Assembly (NCBI GenBank): GCA_038496675.1 | Contig: CM076654.1 | Coordinates: 12,258,039 to 12,322,038 of the forward strand | DNA: 64,000 nucleotides | Origin: Rachycentron canadum | Lineage: Eukaryota; Chordata; Actinopteri; Carangiformes; Rachycentridae | Direction: 5' to 3' | Shown: in pieces, positions 61,482-64,000 of the stretch | How positions within the stretch are numbered: the stretch's first letter is position 1 | Layout: every line of letters begins with the position of its first letter | Notes under the pieces: model-generated | Database searches by the model: none | Told to the model about the DNA's origin: nothing | Seen by the model: only the letters and a program-made list of their open reading frames with translations | Program-made: the position numbers and the translations under genes

Positions 61482-63947
61482 TACATCAAAACACACGCAC
61501 ACAAACAGTTAACAAATTAAGAAACAACAATTAGGTACAAATGTAAACATGCATCATGAAAGAACTTGAGTTTATCTTTGTTATCATTCTGATATATTAG
61601 CTCCAATTTACAGAGAGCTGACAGAGAGACAAGTGTGTGTGTTGTGTGACTTTAAAGAACATATTGAGATGCAGTGTTGACAATTTTTCACTTTTGTCCT
61701 TTACCTCTTTCCATTCAAGTTTCTACTCTCATAGAATTTATACCTATATACATGTATGTACTTGTTAAAGCCTGTGCTACAGATCAAGACACGTGGTACT
61801 AACTTCAGTTACCAGTGAAGAAATAAATGACATTTTTGGAGATTTCTTGATCCATGGTGGTTTAAGAAATCTTGATGTTTGTCATTTGGCAGGTGTGAAG
61901 GTGGAAATTGTGTTATATTTTTGACAACCTACCATCTTTCCTTCTTTTCATGGCAAGAATTCATTGCAATTTGTCATAGTTTTGCATAACACGGTTACCT
62001 TACTAGAACAAGATTGAATATTGTGTTTGTGTTGTGCCTACAGTACACGTGTGATCAACGCCAAATGGTTTTCCGTTGCAAAACTGAAATGATTTTGCCA
62101 GTGTTCACTGTGCACCTGCCAAATTCAGTTTGTTTGGAGCATACAGTCTAATCGAGTGAGTGAGCTAGTGTGCCTATGTGTGTGTTTGAACTGACTGATG
62201 CTGCACCTCACTGTGTCAATAATAATTTACATTACTGCCATTGACATAATTGGCACAACTTTATTTACTACAAAAAAATCTCCAGAAATTGGGTTATGTA
62301 CAGTTGCCAGTGTGCCAGTGTGACTGTGTATGTAAGTATTGACAAATGCATAGACCTTTGAGGGTAACGCAATCGCTGAATTGATACGCATACACTCTCT
62401 TGTGCATGCAGTTGATTACACACACAGGCTGGGAGAACAGAAGCCCCGGCTCACCCTCAGTCAGCATGGATTGCTGTCTATTGATTGGCTGAGCTTTCCG
62501 TCACTTTCTGAGTCTATCCAATCTGCCACGGAGAGGATTTAAAGAAGGGGGAAACAAGGATAACTCAGCTTAGCTCGTCTCTATCTTCTCTGTGATCTGC
62601 ATCCAAAGCAGAGCTGTGGACAATCACTACTTGAAACTCATTCAACTGCCTTTTTGATCTTTCTTGGCACAAACATGCAAACGCCACCCATACTGCACTC
62701 CTGGCAGATACATCTGCTCTAAGTAACTGGCAGGGATGAACGGAAGAGAGCAGGAGCAGGAGAGAGAGAAAGGGAGCACTCATTTGTAAATGTCTCTATG
62801 CTTATCACCTCTATAGAGTGGAGGGAGAAAAACTTGATGCTGTTGGTGCCAAGAAGTAAAATACGGAGTCACTAAAGCCAGAAGGTGTATTTCTTTGACT
62901 ACAAACAACTCTGTATATGATGTCGTCAGATCTCATGCATTGTGCAACAACCGTGTAATATGGTGCAACTGTACCTCTTTAATGAACCGACTGAAAACAA
63001 GTCTTTCAATGTAACTGAAAGGGACATTATGACCTCTTTCAGCGGCTGCTGGCCACAAATATGTATCATAAAATATTAGCAGTCTCCCAACACACAAATC
63101 TATGGCTCAGCTGTGTTCCTCCCACCCTTTTCATCCCCCTGAGCTAAGCTGGTCTGTAACTGACACAAACAGCTATGTCACATTCTTAAAAAGAGCAAAC
63201 AAATCATGGCACACAAAAAACTGTGGTAATTATAGTACTGTTTTGCTATTTGCTTTTTGATGGTAAGGTATTCAGCTTCATACATGAGATATCCTGTGAC
63301 AACACAGCACTGCGCGTACTTATGATGCAGTCTGCAGCAACTACAGTGTGACTGTAGTGACAGACAGAGACATTAATGTGACATCTATTGTAGGTGTGAA
63401 CGAGCCACGGACCTGGTTGTCATCTTGAATAGTCTTAAAATTGTTTTCCTGTTGACATGGACATTGTATTCCCAGACAGAGACTATGGAAAAATTCTTAG
63501 CACCTCTACATAATTATTTTGCCACTGGTATTGATCAAACACCCTATCAACTCCCTGCAGATGGAGTGTGGTCATGGTTGTGCAATGAAGCAGTAAAACT
63601 CCTCCAAATTACTTCTTTAACTGGCAGCTTAGAGTGCAGAATCTGATTTTGGTAACATTGGATGTCAAACCAGATATGGAGGTGGTCAGTATTGAATTTG
63701 TAATCTGACTTTAGGCCTAAAGATACTTCAATGCACACATGGACACGGACAGCAAGCATGCCAAAGTCTATACAGTCCTGTCTATACACAACTGAGCACT
63801 TGCATAGGTGCATGTGTCCCTTTATGTACAGACAGTTGCAACTATGCAAATACACTACGTGAAAAACTGGATAAATCAGAACAGATTTTAACAGAAGTTA
63901 AATATGCTCTCATAAATTATATTGTTGCATTGGTGCATTTTACTGTA

Positions 63948-63948
<1 letters not shown>

Positions 63949-63991
<43 letters not shown>

Positions 63992-64000
63992 TGGTGGTGG
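63949..64000. repeat. (TG)n then (GGT)n repeat at window edge
   Basis: TG run followed by GGT units, truncated by the end of the window. Confidence 0.95.

Overview
The window is vertebrate nuclear DNA, most likely from a teleost fish with a compact genome. It holds two multi-exon protein genes that face each other tail to tail. The + strand carries a complete coding sequence for the type I BMP receptor bmpr1b (11 coding exons, 7835-29474, 543 codons). The - strand carries the 3' half of the netrin receptor gene unc5c (10 coding exons, 56623 down to 35451). BMPR1B and UNC5C are also convergent neighbours in mammals, so the order is ancestral. The fish assignment rests on the compact introns (bmpr1b coding span about 22 kb), dense CA/GT microsatellites, and a LINE tail of the kind common in fish (Rex1/CR1-like).

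Layout. 1-7750: no coding exon recognised; 5' flank or 5'UTR-intron sequence of bmpr1b with simple repeats and one strong G-quadruplex motif. 7835-7940: signal-peptide exon of bmpr1b, followed by a 15.6 kb intron. 23586-29474: the remaining ten bmpr1b coding exons (ectodomain, membrane segment, GS box, kinase). 29475-35450: convergent 3' flank of both genes, with candidate poly(A) signals, a perfect 26-bp inverted repeat and an unexplained minus-strand reading frame. 35451-56623: unc5c exons for the membrane segment, ZU5, UPA and death domains, on the minus strand. 56624-64000: unc5c intron; the Ig and thrombospondin exons must lie beyond the right edge.

Three runs of N (7572-7689, 25399-25793, 47532-47770) each interrupt simple-sequence DNA. 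All internal exon borders were placed by hand from GT/AG sites and reading-phase continuity. The phases close exactly across both genes, with no frameshift or premature stop in any exon. The two genes act in separate pathways: BMP/SMAD signalling, and netrin-dependent axon repulsion or dependence-receptor apoptosis. Nothing in the sequence shows a functional link beyond their conserved adjacency. I found no RNA genes, no CRISPR arrays and no evidence of a novel multi-gene system; the odd items are structural or non-coding and are listed as findings.
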